Below are positions 17,553 through 27,032 of a stretch of DNA of 64,000 nucleotides, piece after piece (within the stretch, counting starts at the first letter, position 1; each line of letters starts with the position of its first letter). The notes under the pieces were generated by a model. It saw only the letters and a list, made by a program, of their open reading frames with translations, did no database searches and was not told the DNA's origin. The position numbers and the translations under genes are program-made. The DNA is from Acuticoccus sp. MNP-M23. GTDB taxonomy: Bacteria > Pseudomonadota > Alphaproteobacteria > Rhizobiales > Amorphaceae. The DNA lies in NCBI RefSeq assembly GCF_031195445.1, contig NZ_CP133480.1, forward strand, positions 4,146,501 to 4,210,500, written 5' to 3'.

Positions 17553-18728
17553 ATGGCGGTTGAAGAGGGTAAGGGCATCGGCCCGGCTGGCGGCGAGCAT
17601 GTGGACGTCGCGGTGGTCGGCGGCGGGCCGACGGGGCTCTTCGCTGCGCTCTGTGCCGCCGATGCCGGCTGGCGCACGGCACTCGTGGCCCCGGAGCTCA
17701 CCCACGACCCGCGCACCACGGCGCTCTTGATGCCGGCGGTGGCGCATCTGACGCGCCTCGGGGTCTGGCAGGACATCGAGGAGGAGGCGGCGCCGCTCGT
17801 CACCATGCGGATCGTCGACGCCACGGACCGGCTCCCGCGCGCGCCGGAAATCGCGTTCGACGCGCACGAGGCGGGCCTTGACCAGTTCGGCTTCAACGTT
17901 CCCAACACCGTGCTGAACGCGGCGCTTGCCGCACGGGCGGATGCGGCCGGTCTCGTTCGCGTCAACGGCACTGCGCGCGGCGTCGCGCCCGGGCGGCCAG
18001 CCCGGATCAGCACCGACGGCGCCGAGCTGGCTGCCGATTTTGTGGTGGCGGCCGATGGCGCCGATTCGGTGGTGCGGGGCGACGCGGGGTTCGGCCTGCG
18101 CCGCTGGGCCTACGACCAGGCCGCGTTCGTCACCACCCTCAGCCACGAGCGCCCGCACGGCGACACGTCCACGGAGTTTCACACCAGCGGCGGTCCGTTC
18201 ACGCTGGTGCCGCTGCCAGGCGACCGCTCCTCGCTGGTGTGGGTCGGCCGGCCGGACGAGGCGGCACGCTGGGCGGCCATGGACCCCGGTCCGCTCGCCC
18301 GCGAGATCGAACACCGCGCCCACAAGATCCTCGGCAAGATGCGCGTCGACGGTCCTCGCGGCACGTTCCCGCTGGAGGGGCTGGTGGCACGCCAGTTCGG
18401 CCGCGACAACGTCGTACTGGTGGGGGAGGCGGGGCATCGTTTTCCGCCCATCGGGGCGCAGGGGCTGAACCTTGGCATGCGCGACGTCGAAACCTTGCAC
18501 ACGCTTCTGTCCGGCGCCCGCGACAGCGGCTCCCTCAACGGTGTGGCCGAGGCCTACGACACCCGGCGCCGGCTGGACGTGAACGTGCGCAGCGTTGGCG
18601 TCGACCTTCTCAACCGGTCGCTCCTGTCGGAATTCATGCCCGTTGCGGGTTTGCGGGCGCTGGCCGTTGCCGCAGTGCGCAATGTCCGCCCCCTGCGCCG
18701 CGCCATGATGCGCGCCGGCCTCGGCTGA
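17553..18728 (+). CDS. UbiH-family FAD-dependent monooxygenase
   Basis: This 391-residue flavoprotein hydroxylase has a GGGPTGLFAALCAADAG dinucleotide-binding motif at the N terminus and the second FAD motif GEAGHRFPPIGAQGLNLGMRD (a GD...P variant with E for D). It resembles ubiquinone-ring hydroxylases (UbiH/UbiF/VisC), so a role in ubiquinone synthesis is likely but not certain; the exact ring position cannot be read. ATG 17553 is chosen because GGGAG lies 8 bases upstream; an in-frame ATG at 17529 would add 8 residues. The gene converges on the AEC permease gene, 6 bases away. Confidence 0.88.
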   Translation: MAVEEGKGIGPAGGEHVDVAVVGGGPTGLFAALCAADAGWRTALVAPELTHDPRTTALLMPAVAHLTRLGVWQDIEEEAAPLVTMRIVDATDRLPRAPEIAFDAHEAGLDQFGFNVPNTVLNAALAARADAAGLVRVNGTARGVAPGRPARISTDGAELAADFVVAADGADSVVRGDAGFGLRRWAYDQAAFVTTLSHERPHGDTSTEFHTSGGPFTLVPLPGDRSSLVWVGRPDEAARWAAMDPGPLAREIEHRAHKILGKMRVDGPRGTFPLEGLVARQFGRDNVVLVGEAGHRFPPIGAQGLNLGMRDVETLHTLLSGARDSGSLNGVAEAYDTRRRLDVNVRSVGVDLLNRSLLSEFMPVAGLRALAVAAVRNVRPLRRAMMRAGLG

Positions 18729-18734
18729 TCGGCG

Positions 18735-19682
18735 TCAGAGCAGGCCCTGACGGATAGCGTAGAGCACAGCCGTCACCGTGATGGCCGATGCGGCGGTGCC
18801 CACCAGAACCGCATTGGAGGCACCCTCCACATAGGTCCGGTACTGGGTGGCGAGCACGAACACGTTGGTGGCCGGCGGCAGCGCTGCCATCAGGACCGCT
18901 GTCGTCAGCCAGATCGGGTCGGCATCCACCATCGAGACGAACAGGAACGCCATGACCGGGTGCGCGACGAGCTTGAACGTCAGGAAGATGGAAAGTTCGC
19001 TCATGGCGCCGCGGGTGGGCAGCGGCTGGAGCGCCACCGTCACGCCCATGGCAAAGAGCGCGCACGGCGCTGCGGCATCACGCAGCATGGTGAGCATCCG
19101 GTTCAGCATCTCGGGCGGCTGCCAGGAGAACGCCGCAGCGGTTGCCCCGAAGATGACGGCCAGAATGAAGGGGTGGGTGAAGATCCGCTTCAGGATCATC
19201 CGGGCGGTCTGCGCCGGTGTCCCGACGGCAGCCCCGCCCACCGCCATCAGGATCGGCGTCAGCGTGAAGAACATCGTGTTCTCGAATGCGAAGATCAGCG
19301 CGACCGGCACCGTCGCCGATGCACCCACGGCGCTCAGCGCCAGCCCCGGCCCCAGATACCCGTTGTTGGAGTAGGCGCCGATCAGCGACTGGATGGTCGC
19401 CCGCTCCACGTTGCCCCGGCTCATCCACAGGGCAAGCGCAAAGCCCGCCACCAGCACCGTGGACGTCGCGCCAAGCACCGCCAGAATGAAGCTGACATTG
19501 GACAGCTCCTCGAACGGCGTTGCCGCCAGAAGCTGGAAGAACAGCGCCGGCAACGCGACGTACAGGATGAAGATGTTCAGCCACTCGAGCCCGGCAGCGG
19601 GCCGTCTGGCGATCCGGCCAACCACGAAACCGAGGAAGATCAGCCCGAAGAACGGCACTGTCAGGGTAAGAACATCACGCAT
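18735..19682 (-). CDS. AEC-family permease (auxin efflux carrier / malonate transporter type)
   Basis: This 315-residue inner-membrane protein has about ten hydrophobic spans in two five-helix repeats. It begins MRDVLTLTVPFFGLIFLGFVVG and carries the conserved YVALPALFFQLLA and AYSNNGYLGPGLAL segments of the AEC family. Members export or import small organic acids; the substrate is not readable. The frame is open to 20000, but the upstream part is low-complexity and overlaps the divergent acyltransferase, so ATG 19682 is the start. It shares a ~170-base divergent region with the acyltransferase gene. Confidence 0.9.
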   Translation of the reverse strand: MRDVLTLTVPFFGLIFLGFVVGRIARRPAAGLEWLNIFILYVALPALFFQLLAATPFEELSNVSFILAVLGATSTVLVAGFALALWMSRGNVERATIQSLIGAYSNNGYLGPGLALSAVGASATVPVALIFAFENTMFFTLTPILMAVGGAAVGTPAQTARMILKRIFTHPFILAVIFGATAAAFSWQPPEMLNRMLTMLRDAAAPCALFAMGVTVALQPLPTRGAMSELSIFLTFKLVAHPVMAFLFVSMVDADPIWLTTAVLMAALPPATNVFVLATQYRTYVEGASNAVLVGTAASAITVTAVLYAIRQGLL

Positions 19683-19855
19683 CGGAAAGGGGGCTCCGGC
19701 CGGAAATTTTGCCTCACACAGGATGCAGTCCCCCGCAAGCCTCAATTGCGGATGCTTGGCGGGGCGGGACGAAGCGTCTATCTGGCGTGCTGTGCCGGCC
19801 ACCCCGGCCCCGATGACACACGCGGCCCCGTCCGCACCGGCAGGATATTCGACGC

Positions 19856-20800
19856 GTGGACGCCACCAACCCCGCCAATGCCCCGCGGCCGCCCCGGCGC
19901 AAGACGCGCGCCGGAAAGGCCACGTTCCAGCACCGGCTGGAATATGCAGGCGTGCGCGCTGCCGGGCTGATCCTGCGGATGGCGCCGGTGGGCTGGACAT
20001 CGGCCGTCATGGGCGGGGTACTGGGCGCCATCATGCCGCGCACGTCCAGGCACCAGCGGGCACTGGAGCATCTTGCCCTTGCCCTGCCGGAGCTGCCGGC
20101 CGCCGAACGGGAGGCGATTGCCCGGCGCATGTGGCGCAATCTCGGCCGCGTCTCCGGCGAATCGTTCCAGATCGACCGGCTGGTCAACCAGACCGCGCGG
20201 GTGGAAATGCCCGCCGACATCGACCGCTTCGTGGCGCTCTGGAAGGACGGGGCGGTCAACGCCAGCGCCCACCTTGGCAACTGGGAGATCACCGGCGTCC
20301 TTGCAAAGGCCAATCGGCTGCCCTTTGCCGCCGTCTACCAGAAGCTCCACAACCCTTTTGTGGAAACCTACCTCAAGGCGATGCGGGAACCCGCCTATCC
20401 GGCCGGCCTCTACCCTAAGGGTCCGCAGCTGGCCTACACCATGCTGCGCCTCTTGCGCGACGGCGTGTCGGTGGGGATGGCGGCAGACTTTCGTGAGCTG
20501 CGCGGCATTCCAGTGCGTTTTTTCGGTCAGGAAGCCTATGCCACGCCATTTCCGGCCATTCTGGCGCGGATGACCGGCAAGCCGCTGATTGCAGGCGCCG
20601 TCACACGGACCGAAGGGGTCAATTTCCGCGTCTCGCTGCGCGAGATTCCGGTGCCGCACACGGACGACCGCGATGCTGACATTGCGGCTGCCACGCAGGC
20701 CCTGCACGACGCCTTCGAGGAGTGGATCCGCGCCGCACCCGACCAGTGGATGTGGTCCCACCGCAAATGGGCCAGCCAGAACCGGAGACGGGCGGACTAA
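19856..20800 (+). CDS. Lipid A biosynthesis lauroyl-type acyltransferase (LpxL/HtrB family)
   Basis: This 314-residue membrane-associated acyltransferase would add a secondary acyl chain to lipid A. The catalytic H(X)4E is HLGNWE, with His at residue 139. A YQKLHNP segment, GMAADFRE and the late WMWSHRKW are typical of the family. In this family the usual D..... near the third motif is present as AADF. The start is GTG 19856, with no earlier alternative that keeps spacing to the divergent gene. Its TAA stop overlaps the TAG stop of the convergent MFS gene within the four bases CTAA. Confidence 0.88.
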   Translation: MDATNPANAPRPPRRKTRAGKATFQHRLEYAGVRAAGLILRMAPVGWTSAVMGGVLGAIMPRTSRHQRALEHLALALPELPAAEREAIARRMWRNLGRVSGESFQIDRLVNQTARVEMPADIDRFVALWKDGAVNASAHLGNWEITGVLAKANRLPFAAVYQKLHNPFVETYLKAMREPAYPAGLYPKGPQLAYTMLRLLRDGVSVGMAADFRELRGIPVRFFGQEAYATPFPAILARMTGKPLIAGAVTRTEGVNFRVSLREIPVPHTDDRDADIAAATQALHDAFEEWIRAAPDQWMWSHRKWASQNRRRAD

Positions 20801-22011
20801 TCCACCGCCGGGGGGACGGCCGGGCGCAGGAACAGCGGCAGATAGGACAGGCCCTGCAGGACCAGAAGCACGCAAAGCGCCACCTGGAAGCCGAGGGGGC
20901 TTGCCCCTTCGCCGCCTGCAGCCGGGAAGAACCCGAGAATGACGCCGAAGCCCCACTGCACCAGAAACGCAAAGAAGAAGACCAGGAAGTTCAGCGTGGT
21001 GTTGACCCGGCCCGCGTGTTCCTCGCGGAAATGCTTGGTGGTGATGGCGTAGGCGAGGATGCCGCTGGAGCCGAAGATTGCGAAAGGCACCCACAGCGGC
21101 GTTGCCAGTGACGGCGGCAGAACCACGATCAGCACCGTGACCGCGGCGTAGAACAGCGAGCCGATCACGCACACATGGAGCGATTTGCCCGCCCGTTCGG
21201 CGCGGCTGGCGATGACGCCGAACGCGAAGAAACCGAACATCAGCCCCAACGCGCTCATCGAAAGCCAGAACGCGGCAGCGTCGGCGGAAAGGCCCGCCAC
21301 ATCGCGCAGCCATGGCCCCGTCCACAGCCCCAGAATGCTCAGAAAGCCGGCGTGGACCGTGGCGGCCATGGGTGCAATCCACCACAGCGCGCGCGATTTC
21401 AGAACGGCGCCCAGTTCGCGGGTGAGGGTGGCAAAGCCGGGGCTTTCCTTCGCCTCGCGCTTGCTGGGCACCACAAACAAGATGGATACAGCGCACGCGA
21501 GCGTCAGAACCGCGCCGAGCCCGAACACACCGCGCCAGCCCATGACCCCCAGGAGCGCCTCTGCCGGCCCGCCCCCAAGCACCGACCCTGCGCCGCCGAA
21601 CATCATCAAAAGCCCGATGGCAAGCGGCAGACGCTCCGCGCTGAACCATTTGCGATAGGCCGTGAACGGCGCCATCAGGCAGACGGAGGCGCCAGCCCCC
21701 ATCAACACGCGGCCGATGGTGAGCTCGGCGAATGACGAGGCAAGCGCAAAGCCGCCGCAGCCGATTGCGGCGATCACCAGAAGCGCCGCCTCCACCCGGC
21801 GCGGCCCGTAACGGTCCATCAAGAGGCCGAACGGCAGCTGACAGAGCGCGAAAGCAGCGAGATAGACGCTGGTCAGAAAGCCGAGATCGGCCGCAGACAG
21901 GCCGAGATCGGCGCTGATCGGCTCGCCCGCAACGGCGTTGATGACCCGCAGCGTGTAGGCCAGCAGATAGGTGAGGGCGAAGGGGAGAAAGACGCGCAGC
22001 GCAATGAGCAT
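20797..22011 (-). CDS. MFS transporter
   Basis: This 404-residue inner-membrane transporter has about 12 hydrophobic helices. The loop-2 signature appears as FGLLMDRYGPRRVEAALL, and YRKWFSAERLPLAIGLLMMFGG in the next half-turn resembles the nitrate/oxalate-formate or sugar-phosphate-like MFS groups. The substrate is unknown. ATG 22011 follows AGGGCAGG; the longer frame to 22128 has a basic, non-hydrophobic extension and is unlikely. It lies just downstream of the SelD-type oxidoreductase on the same strand (82 bases). Confidence 0.88.
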   Translation of the reverse strand: MLIALRVFLPFALTYLLAYTLRVINAVAGEPISADLGLSAADLGFLTSVYLAAFALCQLPFGLLMDRYGPRRVEAALLVIAAIGCGGFALASSFAELTIGRVLMGAGASVCLMAPFTAYRKWFSAERLPLAIGLLMMFGGAGSVLGGGPAEALLGVMGWRGVFGLGAVLTLACAVSILFVVPSKREAKESPGFATLTRELGAVLKSRALWWIAPMAATVHAGFLSILGLWTGPWLRDVAGLSADAAAFWLSMSALGLMFGFFAFGVIASRAERAGKSLHVCVIGSLFYAAVTVLIVVLPPSLATPLWVPFAIFGSSGILAYAITTKHFREEHAGRVNTTLNFLVFFFAFLVQWGFGVILGFFPAAGGEGASPLGFQVALCVLLVLQGLSYLPLFLRPAVPPAVD

Positions 22012-22093
22012 CCTGCCCTGATACGCGCCGCGCCTCCTGCCGCATAGGGCGCCCTTCCGGCAAACCGCGCCATGGGTCTGAAAAATGAACGCT

Positions 22094-23167
22094 CTAGCGG
22101 CGGGGCGGCCCCGCGAAGCGGTCGACAAAGCTCCTGTCGAAATGGTCCTTCAGGCGCCAGACCCAGCGCCCCTCCGCCACAAGGCCGTTGCGCACGCCAA
22201 TGGCGCGCCGCCCGCCGGTGGACAGCAAGACGAGGCCGCGCCGCTGAAGGACCAGCGGCGGCGGCGTCCGCCCGTCGGCAAGGGCCGCCACAGCATCCGC
22301 CAGCGGCTTGCCGGACCGCACCGAGAACACGCCAGCCTTCGGCCGGGGATCGGCTTCAGCGGTGGCGACATCGCCCACCGCCAGCACGTTGGGGTGCGAG
22401 AGGCTGCGCATGTGCCCGTCCACAGCCACGAAACCGTCGGCTGCGCGGGCGAACGGCATGGATGCCAGAACCGGCGGCGGCGCGGCGCCGGTGAATGCGA
22501 GGGTGCACCCGCTGAAGATCCGCCGCCCGTCCGCCAGCTCCACAGTTTCAGCGTCCACGCCCGCCACCTCGGCGCCGGTCAGAACGCTGATGTCGGCTGC
22601 GGCAAGCCGGTCTGCGACGCGCTTTGCAAAGCGCCGGGCGAAGGCGGACAGGATCTCGTTGCCGCGCTCGATGACAGTGACGCCAGTCGCCGGGTGCCGG
22701 GCCCGCAAGGCAAACGCCGTTTCCAGCCCGGCCGGCCCTGCGCCCACAATGGCGAAGGCGCTGGCGTTGGCGCGGGTCTGCAACCCCGCAATCAGCGAAT
22801 CGAACGGTTTGGCCGGCACCACGTGGGAATTTGCCAGCGCCGCATCGCGCCAGGCGACCGCACCAAGGTTGAGAACCAGATGATCGAACGGAAGTTTGCC
22901 CGCCGTGGTGGAGAGGCATCCGTCGTCCGCCCCTTCGATCCGGGCATCGACAAGGCGAATGCCCCGGGCATCGCAGAAAGAGGCAAGCGGGATCGACATG
23001 GCGCCGCCAGCGTAGATGCCCTCGATCCAGCCCGGCACCATGCCGCTATAGTGGGTCGACGGACCATCCGAGACGAGGATGATTTTTGCGCCGTGCTTCA
23101 TCCGGGCGAGACGGTCGAGCGCAATGAGGGTCGCATGGCCTGCCCCGGCGAAGATGACACGTTTCAT
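22094..23167 (-). CDS. FAD-dependent pyridine-nucleotide oxidoreductase, SelD N-domain type
   Basis: This 357-residue flavoprotein has an N-terminal GAGHATLIALDRLA FAD motif, then HYSGMVPGWIEGIYAGG, a second Rossmann motif VGAGPAGLETAFALR near residue 140, and the C-terminal FAD motif VLAVGDVA. The GMVPGW...GGA segment is what I recall in NDH-2-like domains fused in front of selenide water dikinase (SelD) and in stand-alone relatives. Here it stands alone, with no kinase domain. The substrate is unknown; electron transfer to quinone or selenium/sulfur chemistry are options. It diverges from ntrY. Confidence 0.85.
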   Translation of the reverse strand: MKRVIFAGAGHATLIALDRLARMKHGAKIILVSDGPSTHYSGMVPGWIEGIYAGGAMSIPLASFCDARGIRLVDARIEGADDGCLSTTAGKLPFDHLVLNLGAVAWRDAALANSHVVPAKPFDSLIAGLQTRANASAFAIVGAGPAGLETAFALRARHPATGVTVIERGNEILSAFARRFAKRVADRLAAADISVLTGAEVAGVDAETVELADGRRIFSGCTLAFTGAAPPPVLASMPFARAADGFVAVDGHMRSLSHPNVLAVGDVATAEADPRPKAGVFSVRSGKPLADAVAALADGRTPPPLVLQRRGLVLLSTGGRRAIGVRNGLVAEGRWVWRLKDHFDRSFVDRFAGPPRR

Positions 23168-23273
23168 CTTGCGTCACACGAGGCTGCGCGGTGGCAGGAG
23201 AGGGTGCAACTTGACCGGGGGCAGCTGGGGTCACATACGCTCAACGTTCCGAATACTCCTTTGAGGCAGAGCC

Positions 23274-25484
23274 ATGAGTGATGCGGCCGTGCCATATCAG
23301 CCACCGTTCGATTCCCCGGTGCGCAGCCTGGGCGTCGTGATCATCGCGCTTGCACTCATCGCGGTCACGGCCACGTTTCTCATCCTCACCGGCCTGACGC
23401 CAATCGAACCGACACACGAAGTCGTGACAATTGCGCTCACGATCAACGCCATTCTTGTCGCAACGCTCCTGGTGGGTGTCGGCTACGAGGCGTGGAAGCT
23501 GTGGCGCGCGCGGTCTGCCCGGCGCGCCGGCGCCCGGCTTCACCTGCGCATCGTTGCGCTGTTTTCGGTGATGGCGGTGCTGCCGGCCGCGCTGGTGGCG
23601 GTGGTGGCCACGCTCACCCTCGCGCGCGGTCTCGACCGCTGGTTCGAGGAGCGCACGCAGGCGATTGTCGCCAACTCGGTTGCCGTGGCGGACGCCTATG
23701 TGGGCGAGCACGCCAACACGCTGCGGACCGATCTTGTCGCCATGGCGCGCGACATCGACGGCATCGAAGCCGTCTACGAGTTCGAGCCATCCCGCTTCGA
23801 CCAGCTGCTCCAGACCCAGACGGCATGGCGCCAGCTCCCCTCGGCCTTCCTCCTCAACGGAGCCGGCGAGGTGATCACGCGCGCTGTGGTGGCGCCCGAA
23901 ATCGAGCTTCGGATGCCGCCGGCAGATGCCATGTCCGAGGCGCTGAAGGGCGAACCGGTGCTGATTGCGCCGGGGGAGGCGGACCAGGTGGGCGGCATCA
24001 TGAAGCTGCCCAATTATACCGACACCTACCTCTACATCGCCCGGCTGATGGACCCGAAGGTGAACGGCTTCCTGCGCCTCACCAAGGCCAACGCGCAGGA
24101 ATATATCGAGCTTGAATCGTCACGGCTCGGCGTTTCGGTGGCGTTCGGGCTTGTTTACGCAGGGGTGACGCTGGTGCTCCTCGTGTGCGCCATCTACCTC
24201 GGCTTCGGCTTTGCCAACCGGCTCGTGGCCCCGATCCGCGAACTGATCGACGCATCAGACGCGGTGGCCAAGGGGGATCTTTCGGTCGAGGTGCCGGTGC
24301 GCATGTTCGACGGCGACATCGCGCACCTTGGCGAAACCTTCAATGCGATGACAAGCCGCCTCAAGTCCCAGCGGGACGACCTCATCGAGGCCAACACGCA
24401 GATGGACCGGCGGCGGCGGTTCACCGAGGCAGTGTTGGGCGGGGTGACCGCGGGCGTGGTGGGCATCGATTCCGAAGGTCGGGTCTCGCTCGCCAACACC
24501 TCCGCACTCAACATGCTCGACGTCTCCACCGCCGATATTGTCGGCAAGGACGTGACGGCGGCGGTGACCGAGCTCGACCCCGTGGTCAACGGGGAGGGCG
24601 GCCTTGCCGCGCTTCGCTTCAAGCCCGAGCAGATCACCCTGACGCGCCGCGGACGGGACCGAACCATCACCGTGCGCGCCACCACCGACCGGGCGGACGC
24701 GGCCCGCCCCGGCTTCGTCCTGACGCTGGATGACATCACCGACCTTGTGACCGCGCAGCGTTCCTCGGCGTGGGCGGATGTCGCCCGCCGGATCGCCCAC
24801 GAGATCAAGAACCCGCTGACGCCGATCCAGCTTTCGGCCGAGCGGATCAAGCGGCGCTACGGCAAGCAGATCAAGGAAGACGACCACGCGGTGTTCGACC
24901 AGTGCGTCGACACCATCGTGCGCCAGGTGGGTGACATCGAGCGAATGGTCAACGAATTCTCCAACTTCGCCCGGATGCCGGCGCCCGCCATGGAGCGGAT
25001 GGACATTCGCGAAGCAGTGCGCGAGGCGGTGTTCCTCCAGGGCATCGGTCACGAAAGCGTGATCAAGGACACCGACATGCCGGACGAGCCGGTCGTCGCC
25101 CATTTCGACCACAGGCTGGTGGCACAGGCGCTGTCGAACCTCGTCAAGAACGCCGCCGAGGCCATCGAGCAGACCACGGAGGAGGATCGCGGCGGGCCGG
25201 GACGCATTTTCGTGCGTGTCTCGCGGTCTGATGATAACGAGATCTGGGTGGACATTGTCGACAATGGCATCGGATTTCCCGCAGAAGGTCGAGAACGGCT
25301 CCTGGAGCCCTATATGACGACAAGGGCCAAGGGCACTGGGCTCGGCCTTGCCATCGTGAAGAAGATTGCCGAGGAGCAGGGCGGCCGGATCGAGCTTCTG
25401 GACGCGTCTTTGGTGAGTGAAAACACCCGTGGCGCGTGCATTCGCTTCGTTCTGCCGGGCTTGCCGGACGAGGCGACCGCTTGA
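23274..25484 (+). CDS. ntrY: Nitrogen/redox-responsive sensor histidine kinase NtrY
   Basis: NtrY (736 residues) is a membrane sensor kinase that phosphorylates NtrX in response to nitrogen, oxygen or envelope signals in alphaproteobacteria. Three hydrophobic spans lie near 15-110, followed by a periplasmic sensor region and a fourth span near 285-310. HAMP (about 312-365), PAS (about 375-490), a HisKA box with phospho-acceptor His509 (ARRIAHEIKNPLTPIQLSAER), and an ATPase domain with DNGIGFP and GTGLGLAIVKK follow. ntrX follows after about 70 bases. Upstream, ntrB-ntrC are not present; an unrelated divergent gene sits there instead. Confidence 0.96.
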   Translation: MSDAAVPYQPPFDSPVRSLGVVIIALALIAVTATFLILTGLTPIEPTHEVVTIALTINAILVATLLVGVGYEAWKLWRARSARRAGARLHLRIVALFSVMAVLPAALVAVVATLTLARGLDRWFEERTQAIVANSVAVADAYVGEHANTLRTDLVAMARDIDGIEAVYEFEPSRFDQLLQTQTAWRQLPSAFLLNGAGEVITRAVVAPEIELRMPPADAMSEALKGEPVLIAPGEADQVGGIMKLPNYTDTYLYIARLMDPKVNGFLRLTKANAQEYIELESSRLGVSVAFGLVYAGVTLVLLVCAIYLGFGFANRLVAPIRELIDASDAVAKGDLSVEVPVRMFDGDIAHLGETFNAMTSRLKSQRDDLIEANTQMDRRRRFTEAVLGGVTAGVVGIDSEGRVSLANTSALNMLDVSTADIVGKDVTAAVTELDPVVNGEGGLAALRFKPEQITLTRRGRDRTITVRATTDRADAARPGFVLTLDDITDLVTAQRSSAWADVARRIAHEIKNPLTPIQLSAERIKRRYGKQIKEDDHAVFDQCVDTIVRQVGDIERMVNEFSNFARMPAPAMERMDIREAVREAVFLQGIGHESVIKDTDMPDEPVVAHFDHRLVAQALSNLVKNAAEAIEQTTEEDRGGPGRIFVRVSRSDDNEIWVDIVDNGIGFPAEGRERLLEPYMTTRAKGTGLGLAIVKKIAEEQGGRIELLDASLVSENTRGACIRFVLPGLPDEATA

Positions 25485-25557
25485 CGATTTCTAAACGGCG
25501 CGCGACGTAGAGCGACATACCGGGTCAACATTGCGCCTGGTTTTGGATGGAGTAGGG

Positions 25558-26928
25558 ATGGCGTCGGACATATTGGTCGTCGACGATGAGATCGACATCC
25601 GCAATCTCATTGGCGGAATTCTGGAAGACGAGGGCTACGACGTCCGCACCGCCGCTGACAGCGATGAAGCGCTGGCGGCCATCGGTGCGCGGCGCCCGCA
25701 GCTGATCTTCCTCGACATCTGGCTGCAAGGCTCGAAGATGGACGGGCTGGGTTTGCTCGACGCCATCCACGAGCAGCACGAATCGCTGCCCATCGTGATG
25801 ATTTCCGGCCATGGCAACATCGAAACCGCGGTCAGCGCCATCAAGCGCGGCGCCTACGAGTACATCGAGAAGCCGCTGAAGGCCGACCGTCTGGTCCTCA
25901 CCGCCGAGCGCGCGCTGGAAACCTCCAAGCTCCGCCGCGAAGTGGAGCGCCTCGGCACCAAGACCGGCGAGTTCCAGGAGATCATCGGCAATTCCGGCGT
26001 GATGAACCAGCTTCGCTCGACCATCGAGAAGGCGGCGCCCACCAATTCGCGCATCATGATCATGGGTCCGTCCGGCTCCGGCAAGGAGCTGGTCGCCCGC
26101 ACGATCCACAACAAGAGCCTGCGCCGCGGCGGCCCGTTCGTGGTGCTGTCATCGGCCACCATCACGCCGGACCGGTTCGAGGAAGAGCTGTTCGGCGCAG
26201 AGGCCCGGCCGGGGCACGAAGCCTCTGTCGGCGCGCTGGAAGAAGCCCACGGCGGCACGCTCTATCTGGACGAGATCGGCGACATGCCGATGGAAACGCA
26301 GGGCCGCATCCTGCGCGTTCTGGTCAACCAGGAATTCACCCGCGTCGGTGGCACGCGCAAGGTGAAGGTGGACGTTCGCATCATCTCGTCCTCCGCCCGC
26401 GACCTGCAGGAAGAAATTGCCGAAGGCACCGTGCGGCAGGACCTCTTTCACCGGCTCTCCGTGGTGCCCATCCGCGTTCCGGCGCTCGCCTCCCGCCGCG
26501 AAGACGTGCCGATGCTGATCGATTATTTCGTCAAGCAGACGGCCGAGAACCAGGGCCTTCCGCGCCGCATCGTCGGCGAAGACGCCATGGCCGTCCTTCA
26601 GGCGCACGACTGGCCGGGCAACGTGCGCCAGCTTCAGAACAACGTCGAGCGCCTCCTCATCCTCACCCGCGACGGCGACCCCAACGAGCCGATCTCCGCC
26701 GACTATCTCCCCAACGAGATCGGCGCCATCGTGCCGCCCTTGTCCTCGCAGACCGGCGGCGAGCACATCATGGCCCTGCCGCTGCGCGACGCCCGCGAAA
26801 TCTTCGAGCGCGATTATCTCAAGGCCCAGATCAACCGCTTCTCGGGCAACGTGTCCCGTACGGCGGAGTTCGTGGGAATGGAGCGCTCGGCGCTGCACCG
26901 GAAACTGAAGACGCTTGGGATCGCTTGA
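25558..26928 (+). CDS. ntrX: Sigma-54-type response regulator NtrX
   Basis: NtrX (456 residues) is the partner of NtrY. The receiver domain (1-120) has phospho-acceptor Asp53 (IFLDIW). The AAA+ domain has Walker A GPSGSGKE near residue 171 and Walker B GGTLYLDEIGDM. The Fis-type HTH at the C terminus is VSRTAEFVGMERSALHRKL. The region where sigma-54 activators carry GAFTGA reads ELFGAEARPGHEASVGALEEA, so the loop that contacts sigma-54 is missing, as I recall for other alphaproteobacterial NtrX. The start is ATG 25558, with GGAGTAGGG just upstream; an in-frame TTG at 25531 is less likely. Confidence 0.96.
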   Translation: MASDILVVDDEIDIRNLIGGILEDEGYDVRTAADSDEALAAIGARRPQLIFLDIWLQGSKMDGLGLLDAIHEQHESLPIVMISGHGNIETAVSAIKRGAYEYIEKPLKADRLVLTAERALETSKLRREVERLGTKTGEFQEIIGNSGVMNQLRSTIEKAAPTNSRIMIMGPSGSGKELVARTIHNKSLRRGGPFVVLSSATITPDRFEEELFGAEARPGHEASVGALEEAHGGTLYLDEIGDMPMETQGRILRVLVNQEFTRVGGTRKVKVDVRIISSSARDLQEEIAEGTVRQDLFHRLSVVPIRVPALASRREDVPMLIDYFVKQTAENQGLPRRIVGEDAMAVLQAHDWPGNVRQLQNNVERLLILTRDGDPNEPISADYLPNEIGAIVPPLSSQTGGEHIMALPLRDAREIFERDYLKAQINRFSGNVSRTAEFVGMERSALHRKLKTLGIA

Positions 26929-27032
26929 GTGCGTGCTTCAACGCCTGCCACCCGAGCTGGCGCGCGTGAAGATCTGGCGGCAGATCGCTCCGGCATGAGC
27001 AAGGGTGTGACGATCTTGGTTGAGAACAACCC

